Of a stretch of DNA of 64,000 bases, positions 1-7,656 are shown piece by piece (the stretch's first letter is position 1; every line of letters begins with the position of its first letter). This stretch comes from Spartobacteria bacterium UBA695 (GTDB lineage: Bacteria; Verrucomicrobiota; Verrucomicrobiia; Chthoniobacterales; Chthoniobacteraceae): the NCBI GenBank assembly GCA_002298145.1, contig DBMP01000021.1, forward strand, positions 15,708 through 79,707, given 5' to 3'. A model generated the notes under the pieces. It was given only the letters and a program-made list of their open reading frames with translations, did no database searches and had not been told where the DNA came from. Position numbers and translations under genes: made by a program.

Positions 1-699
1 GCTGAAGTCCAGCATTACGAAAGAGATTACGCTCATTACGAAAGTCATTTCAACGTAGCGAACGCTAGGAACAATCCGATGTTCAACGTTATGGCTAGCG
101 GCTACGAGGCAAAAAATGGGCTTGGTATCCATCCTGAGAACGCAGGAAAAACCCTAAGTGGTGGAGAAAGGTTTGCGGCAGGGTTAAGTGCTGGGGCCAG
201 TTTCGGCGAGACGGTTGTGATGGCAACTTTGGGTACTAAGGCCCTGAAGGCTGGGTTTTCCCCAAGTGGAAAATCCGCATCAGAAACCAAAGCCATTACG
301 GACGATACGATCACTGTCTACCACGGCACAAATAGTTCCAGCGCACCTGCACTGCTGAAAAATGGGCCGGATCCCGAGTTCAAACGTCCCGGGGATGTGT
401 TCCCTGCCGGAGGATTTTCGGTTGCTACACCGCACGGGGCAGAAGTGACTGGAGTCGGCGGGTCAGCTCAGGATTACGCTCGTGGTACAGCAGCACAATA
501 TGGAGGAGATCCAGTAATGCTTGTAATGAGAATGCCCCGGAGTATCTATAAGATGGGTGCCGGGGATATGACAGAAAAGCGCTTTGAAACCGGCACAGGG
601 CTAGAGGCGTTGCGAAAAAGCTGGAGTAGCATTGAAAAGCACGTCACTCCCCTTCCCAAAAAACAAGAGAAGACAGTGGAAGCAACACCTTCAAATTGA
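1..699 (+). CDS. C-terminal part of an Rhs-type polymorphic toxin, ADP-ribosyltransferase-like tip (5' end outside window)
   Basis: The frame is open from base 1, so the gene enters from the left and only its last 232 residues are seen. An internal ATG at 79 is probably not the start. Visible residues 40-90 are a glycine/alanine-rich linker (GERFAAGLSAGASFGE). Residues 107-110 read YHGT after ITV, followed by a GGFSVA stretch about 30 residues later. This spacing recalls the conserved arginine-less first strand and the mid-domain of small ADP-ribosyltransferase-like toxins, but no catalytic glutamate can be assigned with confidence. The stop overlaps the start of the next gene by one base (TGATG), the usual toxin-immunity arrangement. 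The Rhs assignment rests on the two Rhs fragments downstream and not on this piece itself. The tip could be another toxin fold. Confidence 0.55.
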   Translation, partial: AEVQHYERDYAHYESHFNVANARNNPMFNVMASGYEAKNGLGIHPENAGKTLSGGERFAAGLSAGASFGETVVMATLGTKALKAGFSPSGKSASETKAITDDTITVYHGTNSSSAPALLKNGPDPEFKRPGDVFPAGGFSVATPHGAEVTGVGGSAQDYARGTAAQYGGDPVMLVMRMPRSIYKMGAGDMTEKRFETGTGLEALRKSWSSIEKHVTPLPKKQEKTVEATPSN

Positions 700-1106
700 T
701 GAGCATAGATACTTTTGCCAACTGGATAGAAGAGCTGGGCAAGCATGAATTCGATATATCAGCTTTGACATGGAGGTTGCTTAGGCTCGCGGGACAATAC
801 GGGCATGTCGTTGTCAAGCTGCAAACAGACTCCACAATCGGAATAGGAATTAACAATGGGGAACTCCAGCTATATAATGTAAATCATGCAAATGGAACTC
901 TTCGAATGATCCTAGGCAGAGTAGCAAGTTTTTACATAGAAAGGACCTATGGAACTAACCAGATAGCTCTATACGGTTTTGAAGGCACAATCGAGGTGGA
1001 TGATAATTTTGGGACTAGGCGGCGGCTTCAAATCGAAATGAAAAACAACAATCGAGATGGGTGTTATATTGTAATTAAAACGATGCAATCGAAATTAGAA
1101 GTGTAG
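699..1106 (+). CDS. candidate immunity protein for the upstream toxin tip
   Basis: This is a 135-residue cytoplasmic-looking protein with no signal peptide or membrane segment. I do not recognise the family. The ATG at 699 shares its first base with the toxin stop, so translation is probably coupled; an in-frame TTG at 696 is a weaker choice. The middle of the protein alternates beta-like segments (GIGINNGELQLY, QIALYGFEGTIEVDD) and the end is basic. The role is inferred purely from position: a small gene directly after a toxin tip and directly before the conserved repeat that also follows the other two immunity candidates in this island. Base composition is low in GC compared with the chromosome to the right. 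Confidence 0.5.
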   Translation: MSIDTFANWIEELGKHEFDISALTWRLLRLAGQYGHVVVKLQTDSTIGIGINNGELQLYNVNHANGTLRMILGRVASFYIERTYGTNQIALYGFEGTIEVDDNFGTRRRLQIEMKNNNRDGCYIVIKTMQSKLEV

Positions 1107-1156
1107 TCTGGAGAGGATGCGGGGTCGAATAAGAGCAAACGCATACCATAGGCGAT
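1101..1156 (+). repeat. post-immunity repeat, copy A
   Basis: The repeat starts within the last codons of the first immunity gene. It shares GTGTAGT, a GAGGA..GCGGGG stretch and AAGAGCAAACGCATACCATA with copy B (3292-3345), and the same pattern in shorter form with copy C (4223-4268). All three copies follow an immunity gene, so the repeat marks the downstream border of each toxin-immunity cassette. Confidence 0.75.
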
Positions 1157-1420
1157 GAAAATCACGCCCAAGCAAAAATGAGCGCCAAGCAAGGCTTCTG
1201 AGCAATAGCGGCATGCGCCTTACCATCCGAACGCTTCAGCACACGGGCCCGCCTCCATCCAGTGCTCGTCCCTGGCAACTTCGCGAGATTCGTTTTTCAG
1301 CCCCATCCCATTTCACTGCAAGCCGGGTAAGAAATGCGACTTCCTTAGGCTATTCTTTGTTGATATTAGAAGACTGCGTTTACGGCAATACCGAGCGCCC
1401 CTTGTATCCATCAAGAAGCT
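1157..1420. other. intercassette spacer, no gene seen
   Basis: This stretch lies between repeat A and the point at about 1421 where Rhs core homology resumes. I see no credible coding region in it. An open frame from 1213 to 1515 runs through it but has arginine/serine/proline-rich content without a domain and enters the Rhs core in the wrong frame. Confidence 0.5.
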
Positions 1421-2828
1421 GCCAACAACCGGGCGTCAAAAATCGTGACAGGTGGGAGCGCCGCCGGTACAACCAGCTACAACTACAACGCCTTGAACCA
1501 ACTCACGAGCTATAGCAGTGCGGGGAGAAGCGTAGCGTTGACCTACGACACGGTGGGCAACCGCACGCGGCGGGTCGTCAGCGGCACCGCCGCCAGCGAC
1601 GCAGGCACCGATAGCTATAGCTACGACTACCGCACACGGCGAGTGGTCAGGGACGAGACCAACGCCGGGGGCGTGCTAACGAGCGTGGTCTTCAGCGGAG
1701 GCGTGAGCGTGCAGGAATACGCCGCAGGCTCAACATATACGGCAGTAGAATACATCCGGGGCAGTGACTACGGCGGAGGGGTCGGCGGCATCCTCTACAC
1801 CCTGCGCGGCAGCGACCCGAGCTTCACCCACGAGAACCGCCGAGGCGACGTCATAGCCAAGACAAACGCCAGCGGAGCCCTAACTTACCAAGCCAGCTAC
1901 GAGGCGTACGGCACTCGCACACAGGAAAACGGCAGCACAGCAGACCGACAAAAAGCCAATACCAAGGACGAAGACCCTACCGGGTTATTGAATGAAGGCT
2001 TCCGTTACCGTGATTTGGAGACAGGGGTGTTCATTACCGCCGATCCCGCAGGCTTCGTTGACGGACCGAATCTCTACACCTACGTTAAGCAGAATCCGTG
2101 GACCAGCTTTGACCCGGAAGGGCTAGAGACGAAAAGTGATTACGAAAAAGACAAGGAGGCAGCAGCGGCTGAACGCGAGAAGTCGCTCAATGAGCTAAAA
2201 CAGAAATATGCTGCAGGGACAAAAGAGTATGATAAGGAATCAAAGAAGATTTATGATTCATACTGGAAAAGGGTTGATAGGGATGATGCAAGGATTTCTA
2301 GCATTGAAGAAACGGCAAAGCTTTCTTGTTCAAAGGCAGCCAGGCTTTTTGCGGGTATATCGAAGGAGATCGACGCTAACACGGTTGATGATACTAGCAA
2401 CGATTTCATAGCGATGGATAGCGCTCGGAACGCTATCGAACTCCTCAAGATAGCCGGTGTTCCGGGTGAAGGTAAAATTGCCGAAGGAGCGAGTATTCTT
2501 AAGAATAGAATCGCGTTCGAAGCATATAAGGACTTTTTACGTTCGCAGATGGGGAAGCCAGCCGCGGCGAATCCTGAGTTGAAGGCTATATTTGGAAGAA
2601 CTCTATAGACGCGGTGCTAAGATCGGGAGTGGGAGCACTGCTGCGGCGGTGCGAGAGGAAATGGCAACGGGAAATCCTGTTGCTGGAAAATTCCATTTAC
2701 AAAAAGCGATGGACAAAATCCGACAACTTGAAAATTGGCTTCAGAAAAATCCGGCAGCGAGTCCGGGCGACCGTGCCGCCGCAGAAAACGTGCTAAAAGA
2801 TATGAAAAACGCGGTTTCGGGAAAATGA
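1421..2828 (+). pseudogene. Rhs core remnant with C-terminal toxin tip, 5'-truncated and frameshifted
   Basis: The first 230 residues are Rhs/YD repeats (NYNALNQLTSY, DYRTRRVVRDET) ending in the hallmark core RYRDLETGVFITADPAGF and then NLYTYVKQNPWTSFDPEGL, after which the toxin tip starts near 2120. The gene begins abruptly inside a YD repeat at about 1421; a GTG at 1445 is the first possible start, so no intact N-terminus or export region exists here. The tip is a lysine/glutamate-rich helical stretch (2130-2350) and a globular part. At about 2590 the frame changes: the first frame stops at 2608, while the next frame continues from 2583 with LYRRGAKIGSGSTAAAVREE to a stop at 2828. That tail recalls one seen at the end of many Rhs toxins, though I cannot name the family. 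One lost base, a sequencing error or an orphan that never needed to be read would all fit. Confidence 0.7.
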
Positions 2829-3256
2829 AAAACACATGGGATACAACTGAAATACGGCTATTGGCGGGATTATCGAAGTTTCTAGATGATGCGCTGAATA
2901 GCGTGTTCAAAGACTGGGAACCAGAACTTCCGCCGATAACGATCGCCTTTGAATCCTTGGGTAAGGCAATAGCTCAAAATATTCTGAGTGTTCCAGAGTC
3001 TACACAGGAGAAAATCTTTTCAAAGATCGAAGATCTCATGTCGTCCGCTGATCAGGCATCAAGTAATGCGGTGGCAACAGGTTTGATAGAGGCATTGCTA
3101 GTTGAGACAGACAAGCAGGATGAATTGTGGAAAAAGATCGAACCCTTGTTGGGGATCGAGTCAAAAAAATACGTTTACGAATGGAACAAATTCTGTGGGA
3201 TAGAAGAGGAAGAGTTGAACCCACCGAATAGTGCGGCCAATTCGCCTGATGAGTAG
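2825..3256 (+). CDS. candidate immunity protein for the second toxin tip
   Basis: The ATG at 2825 overlaps the stop of the toxin tail by four bases (ATGA), which decides the start against an earlier in-frame start at 2735. The protein has 143 residues, is acidic and mostly helical, and has no signal peptide or membrane segment. The part IEALLVETDKQDELWKKIEP followed by LLGIESKKYVYEWNKFCGI resembles small helical immunity proteins often found beside Rhs and CdiA toxins (DUF7674-like from memory), but this is not certain. The last 15 residues are rich in Glu, Asn and Pro and may be disordered. Repeat B follows 36 bases after the stop. Confidence 0.55.
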   Translation: MKNTWDTTEIRLLAGLSKFLDDALNSVFKDWEPELPPITIAFESLGKAIAQNILSVPESTQEKIFSKIEDLMSSADQASSNAVATGLIEALLVETDKQDELWKKIEPLLGIESKKYVYEWNKFCGIEEEELNPPNSAANSPDE

Positions 3257-3291
3257 TTCGCTCGTAGTGTAGTTTGCGAGGAAAGTGTAAA

Positions 3292-3345
3292 GTGTAGTTT
3301 GTGAGAAGGCGGGGGCAAATAAGAGCAAACGCATACCATAGGCCA
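3292..3345 (+). repeat. post-immunity repeat, copy B
   Basis: This copy has GTGTAGTTTGTGAGAAGG, then GGGGGCAAAT and AAGAGCAAACGCATACCATA, closely matching copy A. A partial tandem copy of its first half lies just upstream at 3267-3283, which suggests slippage or unequal exchange at this point. Confidence 0.8.
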
Positions 3346-3442
3346 TCGCACCGCGCCCCGAACCAAAGCCCGTAGTGGCCATCCTGGAGCGGATACGGCG
3401 GCAACGGTGGCGTAACGGGCCAAGCTCGATTAGACTGGGGAC

Positions 3443-3691
3443 ATGGAGCAAATCCATTCCCCGGAAGTCAAAGAACGCTGCTACAAACTCTACGCCAAAG
3501 GGCTGCCGCTTGAGGAAGTTGCGCGGCAGTCGGGCGTGAAGTGGGCAACGGTGCGGATGGAGCCATCAGCAGATCCAGATTGGGAGGCTGGGGATGTAAA
3601 GCTTGACGATCAAGGGAATCCGCGGACGGGTAATCAAGGACAGATTAAATACGAAAGAGATAAATCAAAGGTCACGTATAAGAAGTGTTAA
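3443..3691 (+). pseudogene. chimeric small ORF: helix-turn-helix start joined to a toxin-tip remnant
   Basis: The first 38 residues (VKERCYKLYAKGLPLEEVA, then RQSGVKWATVR) look like the homeodomain-like helix-turn-helix at the start of transposases or phage terminase small subunits. From about residue 39 the composition changes to a charged tail (DPDWEAGDVKLDDQGNPRTG) ending in KSKVTYKKC. That tail sits just before an immunity-type gene, in the position of an Rhs toxin tip, and ends two bases before the next start codon. I read it as the very end of a lost toxin gene fused by deletion to an unrelated 5' piece. It may not be translated, and a genuine small HTH protein cannot be excluded. Confidence 0.4.
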
Positions 3692-3693
3692 TC

Positions 3694-4212
3694 ATGAAGG
3701 CATCTTCCCCTCTTCAACGCGCATTGCGGCAAAATCAGCGCAAAAATAAACTACCTGAACTGTTGCAGTTCCTTTCTTCTCGATTGGAAATCACGATTAA
3801 TGATATTGAGATGGTGAGCCTAAATGAGAGCGATGCTACACTGGAGGCCTATCGTTCAAAGATAAAAGGTCTAACTGGCGATTCGGCACACCGGATCACA
3901 TTCAAGGAACGAAAAAAAGTCGCTGCGTTCATGCAACGCCTCAAGGATGAAATCCACGATGAGCAGATTTATTTATATAGTACACCTTTGTGCGAATCCT
4001 GTGGGTCAGTGAAGGTTGGACTTCACCATTTTCTCGACAGGGCAACAGAGTTGGTTGTTCTGAATGCCAACGCTGCCTATGTAATATCGAGCGATTCAGG
4101 CAATTGTATCGATCTCACGTATGATACGGAATACAGTTCAGATTCAGGCGCGGCCTGCTACATGCTTACCATAAGAGGGGACAGGTATGCGTCCAAAGCC
4201 AAGGATGCCTAG
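3694..4212 (+). CDS. candidate immunity protein, third cassette
   Basis: This is a 172-residue protein with no signal peptide. The start is the ATG at 3694, two bases after the stop of the toxin remnant; a GTG at 3685 lies inside that remnant. The N-terminus is basic and glutamine-rich (RALRQNQRKNK), followed by helical segments. The C-terminal half has a CESC pair and a GLHHFL segment that could bind metal. I do not recognise the family. Its position before repeat C matches that of the other two immunity candidates. With only a stub of its toxin left, it may be an orphan immunity gene kept from an earlier toxin. Confidence 0.5.
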   Translation: MKASSPLQRALRQNQRKNKLPELLQFLSSRLEITINDIEMVSLNESDATLEAYRSKIKGLTGDSAHRITFKERKKVAAFMQRLKDEIHDEQIYLYSTPLCESCGSVKVGLHHFLDRATELVVLNANAAYVISSDSGNCIDLTYDTEYSSDSGAACYMLTIRGDRYASKAKDA

Positions 4213-4222
4213 CAAACTAAAA

Positions 4223-4268
4223 GTGTAGTTTGTGAGGAAGCTGGGGCATTCCGAGCAAACTCATACCA
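4223..4268 (+). repeat. post-immunity repeat, copy C
   Basis: The copy reads GTGTAGTTTGTGAGGAAGC, GGGGCA, GAGCAAAC and CATACCA in the same order as copies A and B but lacks a few bases in the middle. Rhs core sequence begins within a few bases of its right end, so a cassette border and the core meet here. Confidence 0.75.
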
Positions 4269-4270
4269 AA

Positions 4271-4960
4271 CCGCCCCCAACGGCGATAAAGATACCGCCG
4301 CGTTCGACCTGCCCAACCGGACCACGTTGCAAACAGCGACCTCCAGCACCAACCTGCTCTATCAATACACCTACGAGCACGACCTTGCGGGGAACGTTAC
4401 CAAAATCGGGGAAAATTATGCCGGGGGAATTAACAATCGGACCGTCAACAACACCTACAACGTGATCAACCGTTTGAGCATCGAGGCGGTCAGCGCAACC
4501 AACGCCGTCACCATGGCCTACACCTACGACACAGCCAACAACCGCCTCTCAAAAGTCGTGACGGGCGGAAGCAATGCGGGTACAACCGGCTACACGTACA
4601 ACGCCTTGAACCAGCTCACCCAATACAGCGACAGCCAGCAAGCGGTCGCGCTGAGTTACGACGCGAACGGGAACCGGGCCGCGCGCACGGTCACCGGAGG
4701 AACGGCGTCGGGGGTGGACACGTACGGCTACGACTACGAGAACCGCCTCGTCACCCTCGCCAAAGGCGCGGGAGCAGTCAGCGGGACGTTACGAGTACGT
4801 CTACGACTACCGCACCCGGCGGGTGGTCCGGGACGAAACCGCAGCGGGCAGAGTCAGCACCAACGTCGTCTTTAGCGGTGGGCTTAGCGTACAGGAGCAC
4901 GCTGCTGGCTCGACCTACGCTTCGGTGGAATACATCCGTGGCAGCGACTACGACGGAGGG
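4271..4960 (+). pseudogene. Rhs/YD-repeat core fragment, frameshifted and cut at both ends
   Basis: The frame around 4327-4780 encodes YD repeats (YTYEHDLAGNVTKIG, AYTYDTANNRLSKVV, GYTYNALNQLTQYSD). At about 4787 the reading moves to another frame, which continues with YVYDYRTRRVVRDET and VEYIRGSDYDGG. Homology to the core of the second cassette (1421-1790) then stops at 4960, just before the hallmark RYRDLETG motif would come. No start, export region or toxin tip is present. The fragment abuts the broken integrase head-on. It is a non-functional remnant, probably left by recombination between Rhs cores. Confidence 0.75.
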
Positions 4961-5216
4961 TACGTAAAAGCGAAGCACGTATGTACACAGGCTCCTGCCC
5001 GGCATGCTCCATGATGGAGTTGATGACGGTGCGGGCTTGGGCCTCAGTAAGCCGTCCTTCGGAGGCTTGAGTAGCGGCCTTTTCCCACTCGACGGCCATT
5101 TTCAGCGCGGTGGTGCGATTCTTCGTTTTGGTGGACCGGGTAGTCCGGACTCCGTTCGAGTCCGTGAAGCAGGCGTACCAGAATTTACTCTTGGGATGTT
5201 TGCGGACGCTGGCCAT
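4961..5216 (-). pseudogene. N-terminal fragment of a tyrosine-recombinase (phage-type integrase)
   Basis: The first ~80 residues (MASVRKHPKSKFWYACF, then STKTKNRTTALKMAVEWEK) match the SAM-like N-terminal arm-binding region of phage-type integrases common in Verrucomicrobiota. The catalytic domain with its Arg-His-Arg-Tyr residues is missing, because the gene runs into Rhs sequence at 4960. The ATG at 5216 is chosen over 5240 because homologous proteins begin with MAS and a basic stretch. The gene starts about 100 bases from the tRNA-Gly fragment and reads away from it, as expected for an integrase beside its own attachment site. The element can therefore no longer excise with this enzyme. 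Confidence 0.7.
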
Positions 5217-5317
5217 TTCGGGTAACAACAATAGTAACAACGTCTGCCTATGTCGAAGAGATTTTGTTGTGTTGATGAAGAAGCACTTACGATGACTAAA
5301 GAGGCCGGAATCGCCAT

Positions 5318-5345
5318 GCGGGTTCGATTCCCGCTACCCGCTCCA
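5318..5345 (+). other. probable attachment site: 3' end of a tRNA-Gly gene
   Basis: The 28 bases form a T arm (GCGGG, loop TTCGATT, CCCGC), a seven-base acceptor strand (TACCCGC), a discriminator T and CCA. This is the usual 3' end of bacterial tRNA-Gly. No anticodon arm or matching 5' acceptor strand GCGGGTA lies upstream, so this is not a whole tRNA gene. Integrases commonly insert at tRNA 3' ends and leave such a copy at the far side of the island. An intact tRNA-Gly is expected beyond the left edge of the window. From here to 5533 I see no gene. Confidence 0.7.
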
Positions 5346-5533
5346 ATTTACTGAATCAAAGGTAATTACTTCAGGTGCTTTGATGGCCGTTGGGCAGTTC
5401 GGCCAGCTTGCCCTTTTTCGTTGCCGTCCGTGCCTACGTTGACGGCGGAGCCCCCGGCGGCAAAAAGTAAGTCCTCCTCAGCCTCGATCGGCTGGTACCG
5501 TTGCGTGGAGATCCCGCGGGCGCAGCTAGAGCC

Positions 5534-6598
5534 TCAGGCGCATTTTCCTCGCCCGAGGTATTCCAGGAGGTCGCTGATTTTCACCCGCGCGCCGCAAGTG
5601 ACCAGATCGCCGCCGCCGTAGTAGAGCTCCAGATTGCCGTCGCCGAGGTCCACTGTGCCGTTGTGAAAAACAATGTTCGGCATGAAGCCGCCGCGCACTT
5701 CGTAATCGGCCTCCGGGATGAAGAACGGTTCGTTGGGGCGGGAGAGGATGCGCCATGGTTGCTCCAAGTCGAGCAGCATGGCCCCCAGGCAATAGCGGGT
5801 TTGGTAATCGGCGGCGTGGTAGAACGCCAGCCAGCCGTGCTCGGTTTTGATCGGCGCGGAGCCGGAGCCGACGCGCTCGCAATCCCAGGACCCTGGCCGC
5901 GGACCGGCCACAATGTGATGCCGCCCCCAGTCCAGGAGGTTGCTCGAAGAGGCCAGCCAAATGGACGGTTTGCCCAAATGGAAGGTCGCCGGACGGTGGA
6001 AGGCATGGTAGCGGCCGTTGATTTTTTCCGGGAAGATGGCCACGTCTTTATTGTCGGGGCCGAATACAGTCCCTAGTCGCTCAAACGTTTTGAAATCCCG
6101 GGTGCGTGTGAGCGCGGTGACGACGCCGTGGGGCGAGACGGCCGTGTAGTTGATATAATAGTCTTCCTCCATCCGAGTGATTCGGGCGTCTTCGATCCCG
6201 AATGATTCGTAGGGGCCGCACGGGTAAAGCAGCGGCTGGGCGTCGGCTGTGAAATGGATGCCGTCATCGGAGACCGCCAGGCGCAGGTGGCTTAGGCTCG
6301 TTACGTAGCTCTCGCCTTTGTAGGTAAAGATGCGCGGATCATTTTGCTGGAAATCCGGGTCATCCCGGCGGAAGCGCAGGACTTCTGTTTTGCCTGTTTC
6401 GGGATTGACGATGGGGGTGGCCACGTAGCCCTTCTCCGGAATGGGGGTTTCGGCGACGCGCATGAGGATCAGGCGCTGGCCCTTGAAGAGTGTCGCCGCT
6501 GGGTTAAAGACGCACAGTACCTGGAAATCGGGCCGCGATGGCTGGATGTTGGCGGGCGTGAAAAGGGGGTTGGTGGGTAAACGGTGAATGATCGGCAT
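5534..6598 (-). CDS. GH130 family beta-mannoside phosphorylase or hydrolase
   Basis: This is a 354-residue five-bladed beta-propeller enzyme. GH130 members phosphorolyse or hydrolyse beta-mannosides, usually in the cytoplasm. The motif FGIEDARITRMEEDYYINYTA carries the conserved Glu-Asp pair whose Asp acts as the proton donor. Further family marks are NPAATLFKG near the N-terminus and YHAFHRP with WDCERVGSGSAPI in the middle. There is no signal peptide. The ATG at 6598 (MPIIHRLP) is preferred to the earlier start at 6628, because homologues begin with a short lead to the NPLF.P motif. Phosphorylases keep a second basic cluster for phosphate, and I cannot tell from sequence alone which activity applies. 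It lies between the island end and a nitroreductase, probably as its own unit. Confidence 0.85.
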   Translation of the reverse strand: MPIIHRLPTNPLFTPANIQPSRPDFQVLCVFNPAATLFKGQRLILMRVAETPIPEKGYVATPIVNPETGKTEVLRFRRDDPDFQQNDPRIFTYKGESYVTSLSHLRLAVSDDGIHFTADAQPLLYPCGPYESFGIEDARITRMEEDYYINYTAVSPHGVVTALTRTRDFKTFERLGTVFGPDNKDVAIFPEKINGRYHAFHRPATFHLGKPSIWLASSSNLLDWGRHHIVAGPRPGSWDCERVGSGSAPIKTEHGWLAFYHAADYQTRYCLGAMLLDLEQPWRILSRPNEPFFIPEADYEVRGGFMPNIVFHNGTVDLGDGNLELYYGGGDLVTCGARVKISDLLEYLGRGKCA

Positions 6599-6769
6599 AG
6601 GTCCGCGCGTCCACAGTGCCAATACCACCGTGGCCTCTCATGACTACCCATCGGCGAGAACGGCCGACTTCACAACCTCTATTTTCCTGCGTGCACGGTA
6701 CTGCACCGCACCGCGCCGCGTGGTTTGCCCCGGAGCAATTCCCTGCCCTTTGACGGTATGTTAGCCGAT

Positions 6770-7372
6770 CTACAATTCGGCTGGGTAGCCAACGCACTGG
6801 GTATAGAGTGCTTCCCGTTGGCCTTGCAGCCCGAGCAGTTTCCCCAGCGCCTCTCTGTCGATCGAGCCGCAGACAACCGTGGCGAGGTCTTCGGAGGCGC
6901 AGTAGAGGTAGATGTTCTGGCTGATGAAGCCGCTGTCGGCGTGGACGAGTTCGCGGTTGAGCTTGGCGATGTCGCCCACGAGGACGATGTCTGCTGCCGC
7001 GTTGGCCGCGAAGGCTTGTTTGCCGGTTGCTGGCCGGTGGTCTCCGGTGATTTTTTGGAGGAGCTTGTTGGCCTTGGCGTCGTAGAGGTAGACGCCTTCT
7101 TTCAGGAAAACGTAGAGCTCCATTTCCTGCTGGTTGCGGGCGCTGGGGGCCGTGCGTTTGCCGGGGCGGTTAAAGCCATAGGCGGCCCAAAGGAGATTGG
7201 AGAGCGTTTGCGGGGGCAGAGCGCGGTCGCTGAACTGGCGGGATGTTTTGCGGGCGGCAAGCGCCTGCATGAGCGGTTTGCCGCCGCTGGTTTGAGGGGC
7301 GGGCAGGGCGATGTCCTGCGCGAAGGCCAGCGATGCGGAGAGCGTAAGGAGCAGAATGGCGATGGTTTTCAT
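6770..7372 (-). CDS. secreted SagB/ThcOx-type nitroreductase
   Basis: This 200-residue protein has a clear signal peptide (residues 1-19, hydrophobic core ILLLTLSASLAFA). The rest is one nitroreductase-fold domain of the SagB/ThcOx group: ARKTSRQFSDRALP and LSNLLWAAYGFNRPG at the start, APSARNQQEMELY in the middle and SGFISQNIYLYC near the end. Such domains bind FMN, and some oxidise azolines in peptide natural products. No peptide-modification partner is nearby, and export of a flavin enzyme would need a Tat or flavin-transfer route that I do not see in the signal. The physiological substrate is therefore unknown. The gene stands alone, facing away from the polysaccharide locus. Confidence 0.8.
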   Translation of the reverse strand: MKTIAILLLTLSASLAFAQDIALPAPQTSGGKPLMQALAARKTSRQFSDRALPPQTLSNLLWAAYGFNRPGKRTAPSARNQQEMELYVFLKEGVYLYDAKANKLLQKITGDHRPATGKQAFAANAAADIVLVGDIAKLNRELVHADSGFISQNIYLYCASEDLATVVCGSIDREALGKLLGLQGQREALYTQCVGYPAEL

Positions 7373-7595
7373 AAAAATAGTTCCAAATAGTTCCAGATCG
7401 ATGCGGAAGTAAGTGAATGCAGCCCGATGGCACGTCGGGGAGGGGCCTGGCCGCCAAGCTGGAGGTCAGGCGACCCTGACGGAATTCGGCTTTGAGCTTA
7501 CTCGAAGAAAATGGCGCCGAATATCTTTTTCTAGAAGGGGGCGCTTGGGGGATAGGGCGGCTCGGTGCGCCCGGTCCAACGGGTGTAGGCGGGGA

Positions 7596-7611
7596 GTTCT
7601 ATAGCTAGAGC
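7596..7611. promoter_or_regulatory. TATAGC operator, site 1 (heparinase-like gene)
   Basis: The site GTTCTATAGCTAGAGC is a near-perfect palindrome with arms GTTCTA and TAGAGC. It is centred about 53 bases upstream of the ATG at 7657. It is one of six matching sites in 7.6-19.6 kb and sits where a LacI-type repressor could cover a promoter. Confidence 0.7.
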
Positions 7612-7656
7612 AGCAAAGAAATTGAGATCGCCCGGGGGGACCCTACTTTGGGGCCG

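Noticed and set aside
1213..1515. Open frame of 100 residues as a gene
   Set aside because: It has no domain, enters the Rhs core in the wrong frame and spans a recombination border.
1505..1625. CTATAG strings inside the Rhs core (near 1511 and 1610) as further operators
   Set aside because: They lack the GTTC/GAAC arms and are part of codons for Ser-Tyr repeats.
5261..5345. Complete tRNA gene
   Set aside because: Only the T arm and acceptor 3' strand are present; no anticodon arm or paired 5' acceptor strand can be formed.
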